Shown in pieces: positions 1 through 6,166 of a DNA stretch of 6,219 bases. The stretch is taken from assembly GCA_020630045.1 (NCBI GenBank), contig JAHDCE010000269.1, positions 1-6,219 on the forward strand, read 5' to 3'. Position numbers and translations under genes: made by a program. This DNA comes from Saprospiraceae bacterium (GTDB lineage Bacteria; Bacteroidota; Bacteroidia; Chitinophagales; Saprospiraceae). How positions within the stretch are numbered: the first letter of the stretch is position 1; every line of letters begins with the position of its first letter. The notes under the pieces are model-generated. The model saw only the letters and a list, made by a program, of their open reading frames with translations, was not told where the DNA came from and did no database searches.

Positions 1-44
1 ATTTTTCGTGATAATATCTAATATTCCCTTCTGGGAAAATATTG

Positions 45-79
45 AAATCCGCCTCGGTTAATTCGAGGCGGATTTTTTT
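45..79 (+). terminator. Intrinsic terminator of a gene upstream of the window
   Basis: A 12-bp perfect stem (45-56 paired with 64-75) with a 7-nt loop is GC-rich in its centre. It is followed by a run of T ending at 79, the classic rho-independent form on the + strand. It lies 29 bases before the next start codon, so it should end a + strand transcript entering from the left. Bases 1-44 show no start of a gene. A stop codon at 19-21 in frame 1 could end that upstream gene, but only six codons are visible, so its identity cannot be judged. Confidence 0.9.
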
Positions 80-107
80 AATAAACTACTCCAAAACTTA
101 AACAAAT

Positions 108-1808
108 ATGAAGCGTGAACTCGCCCTGTTAATATTGATTTTATTATCTAGTATTTCCTTCGCTCAAAAGAAGGACTATAAGTTGATTGATATCCCATTT
201 TTTCAACAAGGGAATATCAAGATGAAGAAGTTTGTGGGTACTCACCCGGAAGGGTTTCTGTTTGCCTATTTTGACAATGATGATCAAGGTAAATTATTTG
301 TCGGATTGCTCGACTTTAAAGGAAACCTAAAAAAGAAAAAAGGATTCGAATGGAAATCGAAAAACAAAAGGATAATTGAAAATTATGAAATTGTAAATGC
401 AAATGTCATTCGTCAGTCTATTGTTCCGGAAGGAGGCGATATGAGGAATTTAATATTGAAATATGCCGTCTTAGGAAAAAATATGAATATGCTGACCGGA
501 TTTTCATATGATGAAGTGATATATCATAGTGACAGGACTCCGGTTTTAGTGAAAAAAGATGGACGGTTTCATCTGATTAAGCCCAAAAAAGAAAAAATAT
601 TAAAATCATTTCCTCAATGGATGACGATTGATTCATATGATGGAACATGGTTATCCTTTCATGGTTTGAATCCGGATAGCGGAGAATTCGAAGCCGGTTA
701 TATCGACATGAAGGGAGAGAAAGTCTTGGATGCACCTTACGGTAAATGTGGGAAATTTGATGAACGAGGATATGCTCCTTTTTATGAAGGAAAGGATGGG
801 ACTGATCCGGAGAAATTCAATTCTATTCCCATGTCGATAGACAAGTTTGGGAATGTAATTCAGTTTTCTTATCTGCCGGAAAATATGATGGGCGATGAAG
901 TGTTCTTGAAAAAAGGAGCGAGGAACCATAGTAAAATATCAGACTTTGACCATAACATATTACTTCAGGATTTTCACGATGCGATTCCCATTAATGAGCG
1001 ATATTGGTTAGTGACAAAATCCAATGAATATCAAACCTGCTTGTATGATAAAGATGGAAATGAAATCATTCCCGTAAAGGAAAATGTCATTATTCGCTAT
1101 GAGCGTGATCGTGAATATTATCGGATTTATCCGGAAGGTATCATGGGACAAAGGGTACAGGTGTGGAAAGATGGGAAAATCTATGAACTCAAGGATTATC
1201 CCGGTAATCCGGAAAAGAAGGACAATGGGCCTTATGATGCTCCTTGGGAGCCTCCGATTAAAGTAAAATCTTGCGAGGCGGGTACTTATGGATTGATGCA
1301 AGAAAAACGATTTATTTCCGATACCACTTACCAACAAATAGAAAGTGAAAAGGAAGGATGTTATTTTTTTATTCAGAACAACCGATACGGTTGGATGGAC
1401 AAAAAGGGCGAACCTTATTATTTACCAGATTCATTACGATGGTGGTACGGTGGTCTGAATGAAGGACATGCAATCGTAAGTCCAAAAATGTCAGTTGCTG
1501 TTTGGGATCGGGCGGAAGAAAAATTTTCATCTTGGAAATACCGTGGTATTGATGAAGTCGGCCATTTTCAAGACGGATTAGCAATTGCGACGACATATGA
1601 AAAACCCAAAGGAGGACAAGTGACCATTTATCCCCAAAACGCTTTTTGGGGGCTTCCTCGAACTAGGAGAGGATTAGTGGATACACAAGGGGATTGGGTA
1701 GTTCCTCCGATTTTTTCAGACATTACATATCCGAATCGGGGAGTGTCGGTTGTTAGGGTGGGATACAAGCCCTATGAGTTGTTAATCCTGCCACAATCCA
1801 GTAAATAA
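108..1808 (+). CDS. Secreted WG-repeat-like protein of unknown function
   Basis: 566 aa. The N-terminus is a clear Sec signal peptide: MKRE, a hydrophobic stretch at residues 5-13, then SSISFA with probable cleavage after A19. There is no lipobox cysteine, so the mature protein should be periplasmic or exported. The body holds degenerate units of the WG/KWG-repeat type, in which Gly-aromatic/Leu-(I/V/M)-D-x-x-G-(E/D/N) is followed by a strand and an aromatic-rich stretch. The clearest are near residues 196-227 (GYIDMKGEKV), 309-325 (LYDKDGNEIIP), 392-423 (GTYGLM), 426-458 (YGWMDKKGEP) and 519-552 (RGLVDTQGDWVVPP). Such repeats are thought to form beta-rich scaffolds; no catalytic residues are recognisable. 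The start is fixed by the signal peptide. The upstream context is A-rich with no Shine-Dalgarno sequence. The gene stands alone between a terminator and the leuS promoter region. By eye it is more AT-rich than leuS. The WG assignment is moderately sure; the biological role is unknown. Confidence 0.85.
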   Translation: MKRELALLILILLSSISFAQKKDYKLIDIPFFQQGNIKMKKFVGTHPEGFLFAYFDNDDQGKLFVGLLDFKGNLKKKKGFEWKSKNKRIIENYEIVNANVIRQSIVPEGGDMRNLILKYAVLGKNMNMLTGFSYDEVIYHSDRTPVLVKKDGRFHLIKPKKEKILKSFPQWMTIDSYDGTWLSFHGLNPDSGEFEAGYIDMKGEKVLDAPYGKCGKFDERGYAPFYEGKDGTDPEKFNSIPMSIDKFGNVIQFSYLPENMMGDEVFLKKGARNHSKISDFDHNILLQDFHDAIPINERYWLVTKSNEYQTCLYDKDGNEIIPVKENVIIRYERDREYYRIYPEGIMGQRVQVWKDGKIYELKDYPGNPEKKDNGPYDAPWEPPIKVKSCEAGTYGLMQEKRFISDTTYQQIESEKEGCYFFIQNNRYGWMDKKGEPYYLPDSLRWWYGGLNEGHAIVSPKMSVAVWDRAEEKFSSWKYRGIDEVGHFQDGLAIATTYEKPKGGQVTIYPQNAFWGLPRTRRGLVDTQGDWVVPPIFSDITYPNRGVSVVRVGYKPYELLILPQSSK

Positions 1809-1845
1809 GAACTTTCTCCCAATAGAATAAGTTAATGGATTTAGG

Positions 1846-1853
1846 TACTTTTG
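1846..1853 (+). promoter_or_regulatory. Bacteroidota-type -7 element for leuS
   Basis: TACTTTTG matches the TAnnTTTG -7 consensus of the Bacteroidota primary sigma factor. It lies 59 bases before the leuS start codon in the intergenic gap. No good TTTG-like -33 element sits 19-21 bases upstream, which weakens the call. The predicted transcription start, about 5-8 bases downstream, falls inside the inverted repeat at 1854-1885. Confidence 0.55.
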
Positions 1854-1885
1854 CAGCCTGAAAATCAATGTTGATTTTCAGGCTG
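1854..1885. repeat. Perfect 15-bp inverted repeat in the leuS leader/promoter
   Basis: The arm CAGCCTGAAAATCAA at 1854-1868 is exactly complementary to 1871-1885, with only two bases (TG) between. It begins directly after the -7 element and ends 27 bases before the leuS start codon. It could be a dyad operator for a DNA-binding protein, a 5' hairpin of the leuS mRNA, or a terminator for the preceding gene. The last is less likely because no T run follows on either strand. Confidence 0.8.
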
Positions 1886-1912
1886 TTGATTTAAAGATAA
1901 ATTATCATTAAA

Positions 1913-4900
1913 ATGGAATTCAAGCCCGGAGAAATTGAAAAGAAGTGGAGAAAGTATTGGGAAGACAACGAAACCTACAAAGTCAATAACGAAAGCGACA
2001 AACCCAAGTATTATATCTTGGATATGTTTCCCTATCCATCCGGGTCGGGTCTTCATGTAGGACACCCCCTAGGCTACATCGCTTCGGACATTTATGCCCG
2101 TTACAAGCGAATGAAAGGCTTCAACGTTCTTCATCCGATGGGCTATGACGCCTTTGGTTTGCCGGCAGAGCAATATGCCATTACCAAGGGATTGCACCCC
2201 GCCGTTTCTACTGATGAAAATATCAACAGGTATCGTCGGCAATTGGACAACATCGGATTCAGTTTCGACTGGAGCCGTGAAGTGAAAACTTGTGATCCGA
2301 ATTATTACAAGTGGACGCAATGGATATTCATCCAATTGTTCGAACACTATTACTGCGACTCCGACCAAAAGGCAAGACCCATCACCGATTTACAAAACAT
2401 TTTCGCGAAAGCGGGAAGTGAAGGAGTGAATGCTTCCAACTCCAATGAAGAACCCTTTACCGCCGAGGAATGGAATGCCATGACACCCGGCCAGCAGGAC
2501 AATGTATTGATGAACTATCGTTTGATGTACCGCAAGGAAATGTACGTCAACTGGTGCGAAGAGTTGGGGACGGTATTGGCAAACGACGAAATCAAAGACG
2601 GTGTTTCCGAAAGGGGAGGGCATCCCGTGGAGCGTCGCCCCATGTTGCAATGGTCGTTGAGGACGACCGCTTACGCGGAAAGATTACTCAATGATTTGGA
2701 AGATGTCGATTGGTCCGAAGCCTTGAAAACACAGCAAAGAAATTGGATCGGTCGATCCGAAGGAGCCAAGGTCTTTTTTGATTTGGCTGACCACGATGGG
2801 CAAATCGAAATATTCACGACCCGACCCGATACGATTTTTGGTGCTACCTATATGGTCTTAGCGCCTGAACACGATTTGGTAGATAAAATCACGACCGATG
2901 CCCAACGCGGCAAAATCGACGCCTATTTGCAATACGCCAAATCAAGGACGGAACGTGAGCGTCAGACCGAGGTCAAAAAGGTAACCGGTGAATTTACCGG
3001 TGCATACGCCATCAATCCCTTGACGAACACCCGCGTCCCGATTTGGATCGGGGAATATGTATTGATGGATTACGGAACTGGTGCGATCATGGCTGTTCCT
3101 AGTGATGACGAACGCGATCAGGCTTTCGCAAATCATTTCGGATTGGAAATCATTGATGTAGTGGACAAGTCCGATTATCCTAATGCCACCTTGCATGACA
3201 AGCTTGGAAAAATGATCAACTCCGGATTCGTGACCGGTATGGAGGTGCCCGAAGCGATTCAAGCGGTCATTGACAAGTTGGAAGAAATGAAAATCGGCGA
3301 ACGTCGCATTAATTACAAATTGCGCGACGCCAACTATAGCCGGCAAAGATATTGGGGAGAACCGTTTCCGATCGTTTATGGTGAAGATGGTGTATCCCGA
3401 GCATTACCATTGGAAGAGTTGCCATTGGAATTACCTCCGATGGATGATTTCAAACCCACTAAGGACGGACGTGCCCCCTTGTCAAAATTGAAGGATTGGG
3501 TCAATACCGGAAATGGGGAGCGAGAGACGGATACCATGCCCGGCTTCGCCGGTTCTTCTTGGTATTATATGAGGTATATGGATCCGTCCAATGACAAGGA
3601 ATTCGCTAGTAAATCCGCTTTGGAATATTGGAAGGATGTGGACTTGTATATCGGTGGAGCGGAACATGCCGTAGGGCACTTGTTGTACTCTCGGACTTGG
3701 CACAAGTTCTTGTACGATTTGGGATATGTTCCGACCAAAGAACCGTTTAAAAAATTAGTCAATCAGGGAATGATTGGCGGCCGTTCTAGTTATGTGTATC
3801 GGGCGAATGAGAAGTTTGCAGAGCAATATTTCCACGACCGTTTGCAAGATGCCGGCTTGAAGTTTGAAAGCAATGTTTTGTTGGGCGAAGGCGAAGATGC
3901 ATTCAAGGCGGATTTCGCTTGTATGGATTCCAAAACCATCATCGAATTGAAACCGATGCCGGCCTTGGATAGATACATCTCCAAGCATCGCGACCATTTG
4001 GCGAAAGCCGGATATAAGTTGTTGGCGATTTCGACGGAGGAGATATTCGCCCATTATCACGAGTTCGATTTTATTATCAATAAGGTCAAACGAGCGATGG
4101 ATGGTGAGATCATTGAAATGAATCGCAATGTTCGTGAAACCGCCTTGTTTATTTCTAAGGATATGGTCACCGATTTGACGGCTGTTACCGCATTGCATGC
4201 CGATGTGAATATCGTTCACGGTGATGTATTGGATCGGGAGAAATTCGAGAAATCTCGGATTGATTTCGCAAGGGCGGTATATGTATTGAACGGAGATGGG
4301 AAGTATGTTTGTGGACATGCTTTTGAAAAGATGTCCAAGCGTTATTTCAATGTCGTCAATCCTGACGACATGGTAGAACAATACGGTGCCGATTGTTTTA
4401 GAATGTATGAAATGTTCCTAGGGCCTATCGAGCAAAGTAAGCCTTGGAATACGGAAGGTATCAGCGGTGTGCAAGGGTTCATCAAAAAATTCTGGTCATT
4501 GTTTTACGACAGAGACGGATACATCGTGGTGGACGAACAACCCATTGACGAAGAATGGAAAGTGTTGCATACTTGTATTAAAAAGGTGGGCTCCGATATA
4601 GAGCGGTTTTCTTTCAATACTTGTGTGAGCGCATTTATGGTATGTGCCAATGAATTGAAAAAACGCAAATGCCACAAGAAGGCCATATTGACCGAGTTCG
4701 TTAAATTGGTAGCACCATTCGGTCCGTTTATCGCTGAAGAATTGTGGCAAAAATTAGGTCATGAGGGTTCTATTACCGAAGTCGGATTTCCTACGCATGA
4801 CGAATCTTATCTCAAGGAGGATGCGAAGGAGTATCCGATTTGTTTCAATGGAAAGAAACGATTGGTTCATGCTTTCCCTACCGATTTCTCGAAAGAGGAA

Positions 4901-5011
4901 ATAGAAAAAGCGGCTCTGGCATTGGATGGAGTGAAGGAACGATTGGAAGGCAAATCTGTCCGCAAGGTCATCGTAGTTCCTAACCGTATGGTGAACATAG
5001 TGGTTGGGTAA
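1913..5011 (+). CDS. leuS: Leucyl-tRNA synthetase with an extra nuclease-like domain
   Basis: Class I aminoacyl-tRNA synthetase that charges tRNA-Leu with leucine using ATP in the cytoplasm; normally essential. 1032 aa. Visible landmarks in order: the N-terminal block MEFKPGEIEKKW; the HIGH signature as HVGH (residues 48-51) within a PYPSGSGLHVGHPLGY context; a Bacteroidota-type segment with ARPI and VNWCEELGTVLANDE; and the CP1 editing domain with the Thr-rich TTRPDT (302-307) and GTGAIMAVP followed by SDDERD (388-402). In the latter, D402 should equal the universally conserved editing Asp (E. coli D345). The catalytic core then resumes with SRQRYWG (476-482) and GGAEHA (581-586). The KMSKS loop is KMSKR (806-810), and the helical anticodon-binding and C-terminal domains follow to VVPNRMVNIVVG. 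Compared with Bacteroides-type LeuRS (about 940 aa from memory), the excess is mainly an insertion at residues 631-741, annotated separately. The reading frame is open throughout and flanking motifs are intact, so the enzyme is probably active. The start fits family length; no Shine-Dalgarno is seen. Confidence 0.98.
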   Translation: MEFKPGEIEKKWRKYWEDNETYKVNNESDKPKYYILDMFPYPSGSGLHVGHPLGYIASDIYARYKRMKGFNVLHPMGYDAFGLPAEQYAITKGLHPAVSTDENINRYRRQLDNIGFSFDWSREVKTCDPNYYKWTQWIFIQLFEHYYCDSDQKARPITDLQNIFAKAGSEGVNASNSNEEPFTAEEWNAMTPGQQDNVLMNYRLMYRKEMYVNWCEELGTVLANDEIKDGVSERGGHPVERRPMLQWSLRTTAYAERLLNDLEDVDWSEALKTQQRNWIGRSEGAKVFFDLADHDGQIEIFTTRPDTIFGATYMVLAPEHDLVDKITTDAQRGKIDAYLQYAKSRTERERQTEVKKVTGEFTGAYAINPLTNTRVPIWIGEYVLMDYGTGAIMAVPSDDERDQAFANHFGLEIIDVVDKSDYPNATLHDKLGKMINSGFVTGMEVPEAIQAVIDKLEEMKIGERRINYKLRDANYSRQRYWGEPFPIVYGEDGVSRALPLEELPLELPPMDDFKPTKDGRAPLSKLKDWVNTGNGERETDTMPGFAGSSWYYMRYMDPSNDKEFASKSALEYWKDVDLYIGGAEHAVGHLLYSRTWHKFLYDLGYVPTKEPFKKLVNQGMIGGRSSYVYRANEKFAEQYFHDRLQDAGLKFESNVLLGEGEDAFKADFACMDSKTIIELKPMPALDRYISKHRDHLAKAGYKLLAISTEEIFAHYHEFDFIINKVKRAMDGEIIEMNRNVRETALFISKDMVTDLTAVTALHADVNIVHGDVLDREKFEKSRIDFARAVYVLNGDGKYVCGHAFEKMSKRYFNVVNPDDMVEQYGADCFRMYEMFLGPIEQSKPWNTEGISGVQGFIKKFWSLFYDRDGYIVVDEQPIDEEWKVLHTCIKKVGSDIERFSFNTCVSAFMVCANELKKRKCHKKAILTEFVKLVAPFGPFIAEELWQKLGHEGSITEVGFPTHDESYLKEDAKEYPICFNGKKRLVHAFPTDFSKEEIEKAALALDGVKERLEGKSVRKVIVVPNRMVNIVVG
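3803..4135 (+). other. PD-(D/E)XK nuclease-like domain inserted in LeuRS
   Basis: Residues 631-741 of LeuRS lie between the conserved VYR (628-630) and a segment (742-768, ETALFIS to HADVNIV) that lines up with the normal Bacteroidota sequence TNTFVS to HVDVNIV. The insert reads as a compact alpha-beta-beta-beta-alpha-beta-alpha unit: helix 633-647, strand 650-657, strand 664-671 with D667, strand 674-681 with E678 and K680 (TIIELK), helix 684-699, strand 701-708 (YKLLAIST), and helix 709-729. The D-x10-E-x-K spacing, followed by a basic helix, GY, a hydrophobic strand and EEI, resembles DUF559/Vsr-type members of the PD-(D/E)XK superfamily. The site corresponds to the leucine-specific region next to the KMSKS loop. 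I infer the fold from motif order only. It could be an active nuclease, an inactive nucleic-acid-binding relic, or a structural spacer. Base composition does not stand out from the rest of leuS, so any acquisition is probably old. Confidence 0.7.
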
Positions 5012-5026
5012 ACCTCTGTATATAAC

Positions 5027-5072
5027 AAAAAATAAAGCCCCCTTCCTGATGACTCAGGAAGGGGGTGCCTTT
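5027..5072. terminator. Bidirectional terminator between leuS and a convergent lipoprotein gene
   Basis: A 12-bp GC-rich stem (5038-5049 paired with 5054-5065, loop TGAC) lies between the leuS stop (5011) and the end of the minus-strand gene (5093). Read on the minus strand, the stem is followed by C, TTT, A and six T, a strong U tract. On the + strand only a short TTT (5070-5072) follows after a few bases, so termination of leuS should be weaker. AAAG at 5034-5037 can extend pairing with 5069-5072 across a small bulge. Confidence 0.9.
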
Positions 5073-5092
5073 AAATAAGAAGGGTGTTCTTA

Positions 5093-5353
5093 TTATTTTT
5101 TACGGCAGCTACCTCCGAATGCTTCGTAAGCGGCTACTGCAGCTTCCAATTCTTCTTCAGTGATGGCGTTTCCTGTACCATCATCGTCGCCTTCGCAGAT
5201 TGTTCCAAGGTCTTCCAAAGAAGTCGTACCATCGTCGAATCCAGTACACTCGTAACAAACATCGTCATCTTTACAAGATGTCATTCCAAGTCCAAGAACA
5301 AGAGCGAATACGAATACGCCTGCGATTTTTGCAAAATTTTTCATGATAAACAT
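5093..5353 (-). CDS. Small acidic cysteine-containing lipoprotein, hypothetical
   Basis: 86 aa if the first ATG (5351-5353) is used. The internal Met4 (start at 5344, 83 aa, MKNFAKI) gives a more typical lipoprotein signal and is equally possible, since neither has a Shine-Dalgarno. A hydrophobic signal segment (residues 10-24) ends in the lipobox MTSC with lipidated C27, followed by KDDD, so the protein is predicted to be anchored in the outer membrane. The mature part is short and very acidic. It has four further cysteines: a CYEC pair (C33, C36), C53 and C83, enough for two disulfides or a metal site. A helical EEELEAAVAAYEAFGG stretch precedes the last cysteine. I do not recognise a named family, though small lipoproteins of this layout are familiar in Bacteroidota. 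It converges on leuS with a shared terminator and appears monocistronic, with its own promoter region near 5564-5580. Function unknown. Confidence 0.85.
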   Translation of the reverse strand: MFIMKNFAKIAGVFVFALVLGLGMTSCKDDDVCYECTGFDDGTTSLEDLGTICEGDDDGTGNAITEEELEAAVAAYEAFGGSCRKK

Positions 5354-5382
5354 GTTTTGATGTGAATAGAATAGTTGTATGA

Positions 5383-5559
5383 TTCCTTTAATTCTTCAAA
5401 GGAAATACGGTTAGAAGCACATATTTGCGTTCTAATTTCTTTTTGTTTTTATATGGTAAATTAAGATTATTAATGGGTTTTAATGGTGGAGGTAGTTGGG
5501 GTGTTCTGAAGTAATTATCCTATATTAAAAAAACAAGATATAAGGAAATTTCGTTCCTT
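5383..5559 (-). promoter_or_regulatory. Long leader with two hairpins sharing interchangeable arms
   Basis: The ~240-base stretch 5354-5590 holds no gene. If transcription starts near 5558, the small lipoprotein gene has a leader of about 200 nt. Two inverted repeats are visible: 5542-5547 with 5554-5559 (6 bp, 6-nt loop), at the predicted 5' end, and 5383-5389 with 5398-5404 (7 bp, 8-nt loop), about 30 nt before the start codon. Their arms carry the same sequences (AAGGAA and TTCCTT), so arms of one hairpin could pair with arms of the other. No known riboswitch class is recognised. Confidence 0.35.
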
Positions 5560-5563
5560 GGTG

Positions 5564-5580
5564 CAAAAGTAACAAAACTA
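5564..5580 (-). promoter_or_regulatory. Two tandem -7-like elements for the small lipoprotein gene
   Basis: On the minus strand this stretch reads TAGTTTTGTTACTTTTG, giving two copies of TAnnTTTG: TAGTTTTG (5580-5573) and TACTTTTG (5571-5564). The latter, including the following CA-containing context, resembles the element before leuS. A convincing TTTG -33 element is not visible at the expected spacing; only a T-rich stretch from the adjacent terminator lies there. Confidence 0.5.
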
Positions 5581-5590
5581 TTGCGGAAAG

Positions 5591-5620
5591 TAAAAACCCG
5601 TAGGTCGGAGACCTACGGGT
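5591..5620 (-). terminator. Intrinsic terminator of the lipocalin-like lipoprotein gene
   Basis: An 11-bp perfect stem (5596-5606 paired with 5610-5620) with a tight 3-nt loop is GC-rich. On the minus strand it is followed by TTTTTA, counting the base at the foot of the stem. It lies 19 bases past the stop codon of the 5639-6130 gene, so this gene and the next minus-strand gene should be separate transcription units. Confidence 0.88.
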
Positions 5621-5638
5621 ATCTTTTGGGGAAGGTTG

Positions 5639-6130
5639 TTACTTCGTTCCTTGAATCACAACCGCGCTTGCATTAATCGTAGCACCTAAGTTAAGGGCTG
5701 AACTTGTCAGTTCGACGATATTGTAAGTCTCGACATAATTGTTGTACTCTTCAGCGAAGTAGTTAGAAGGAGCAGAGTAGAACTCGACTCCACCACCGTC
5801 AAGGGGAGCACGGTCGAAAGTCATACGCAATTGACCATCCAAATCTTCCCAAGTACCTGTGAAGTTGTAAGAATAAGAGTAAGTGGTGCCGCCATCGATG
5901 TACTCGACATCCCAATTTTGATTGAAATCACCGTTTGCATCATAGTCGAAAGAAAGTCCGAAATTGGTACTAGGGTCAGAGCCAATGTCAAAAATGTTTT
6001 CTGTACCTACAGTATAGGTGTTGATGTTCCAGGTGCCGGGAAGCAAGTCAGCAGTCCCTTCGTCGTCTTTACATGAGGTGAAGACCAAACCAGCCATTAA
6101 GGCTGCCGCAAAAAACGTTCTTTTAGTCAT
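5639..6130 (-). CDS. Lipocalin-like lipoprotein, hypothetical
   Basis: 163 aa. The N-terminus MTKRTFFAAALMAGLVFTSC is a lipoprotein signal peptide with lipobox VFTSC and lipidated C20, followed by KDDE. The mature protein opens with LLPGTWNINTYTV (residues 29-41), the Gly-x-Trp first strand typical of lipocalin-like Bacteroidota lipoproteins. Alternating strands follow: FGLSFDYDANGDFNQNW, then TYSYSYNFTGTWED, then QLRMTFDRA. These fit a small beta-barrel that commonly binds a hydrophobic ligand in related folds, but no ligand can be inferred here. The C-terminal ~50 residues (NNYVETYNIVELTSSAL onward) continue the strand pattern. The protein is rich in Asp, Asn, Tyr and Gly. There is no Shine-Dalgarno sequence; the start is set by the signal peptide. 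It has its own terminator. Fold assignment is moderate, function unknown; a role at the cell surface is plausible. Confidence 0.88.
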   Translation of the reverse strand: MTKRTFFAAALMAGLVFTSCKDDEGTADLLPGTWNINTYTVGTENIFDIGSDPSTNFGLSFDYDANGDFNQNWDVEYIDGGTTYSYSYNFTGTWEDLDGQLRMTFDRAPLDGGGVEFYSAPSNYFAEEYNNYVETYNIVELTSSALNLGATINASAVVIQGTK

Positions 6131-6166
6131 TTTAAATGTTTTGTAAGAATAAAATAAGAGTGTGAA

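Noticed and set aside
3803..4135. Intein or mobile intron as an explanation for the LeuRS insertion
   Set aside because: No intein splice-junction residues (N-terminal Cys/Ser with C-terminal His-Asn), no LAGLIDADG or HNH motif, and the length is too short; the frame is open, so a retained domain fits better.
3755..4381. Long minus-strand open frame (208 codons) opposite the LeuRS insertion
   Set aside because: It lies wholly within leuS, has no signal or domain signature, and the + strand reading gives a continuous, recognisable LeuRS plus a coherent domain.
1913..5011. Frameshift or assembly artefact as the cause of the long LeuRS
   Set aside because: The frame is continuous, conserved blocks on both sides of the insert are in register, and the insert itself has coherent secondary-structure and catalytic-type motifs.
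5084..5365. Plus-strand open frame opposite the small lipoprotein
   Set aside because: The minus strand encodes a clear lipoprotein signal with a terminator beyond its stop; the + frame overlaps both with no recognisable features.
5485..5501. G-rich run GGTGGAGGTAGTTGGGG as a possible two-tetrad G-quadruplex
   Set aside because: Only two-tetrad, a single occurrence, and on the strand opposite the predicted leader transcript; too weak to call.
5831..6076. Plus-strand open frame opposite the lipocalin-like lipoprotein
   Set aside because: Shadow of the minus-strand gene; no domain, signal or promoter supports it.
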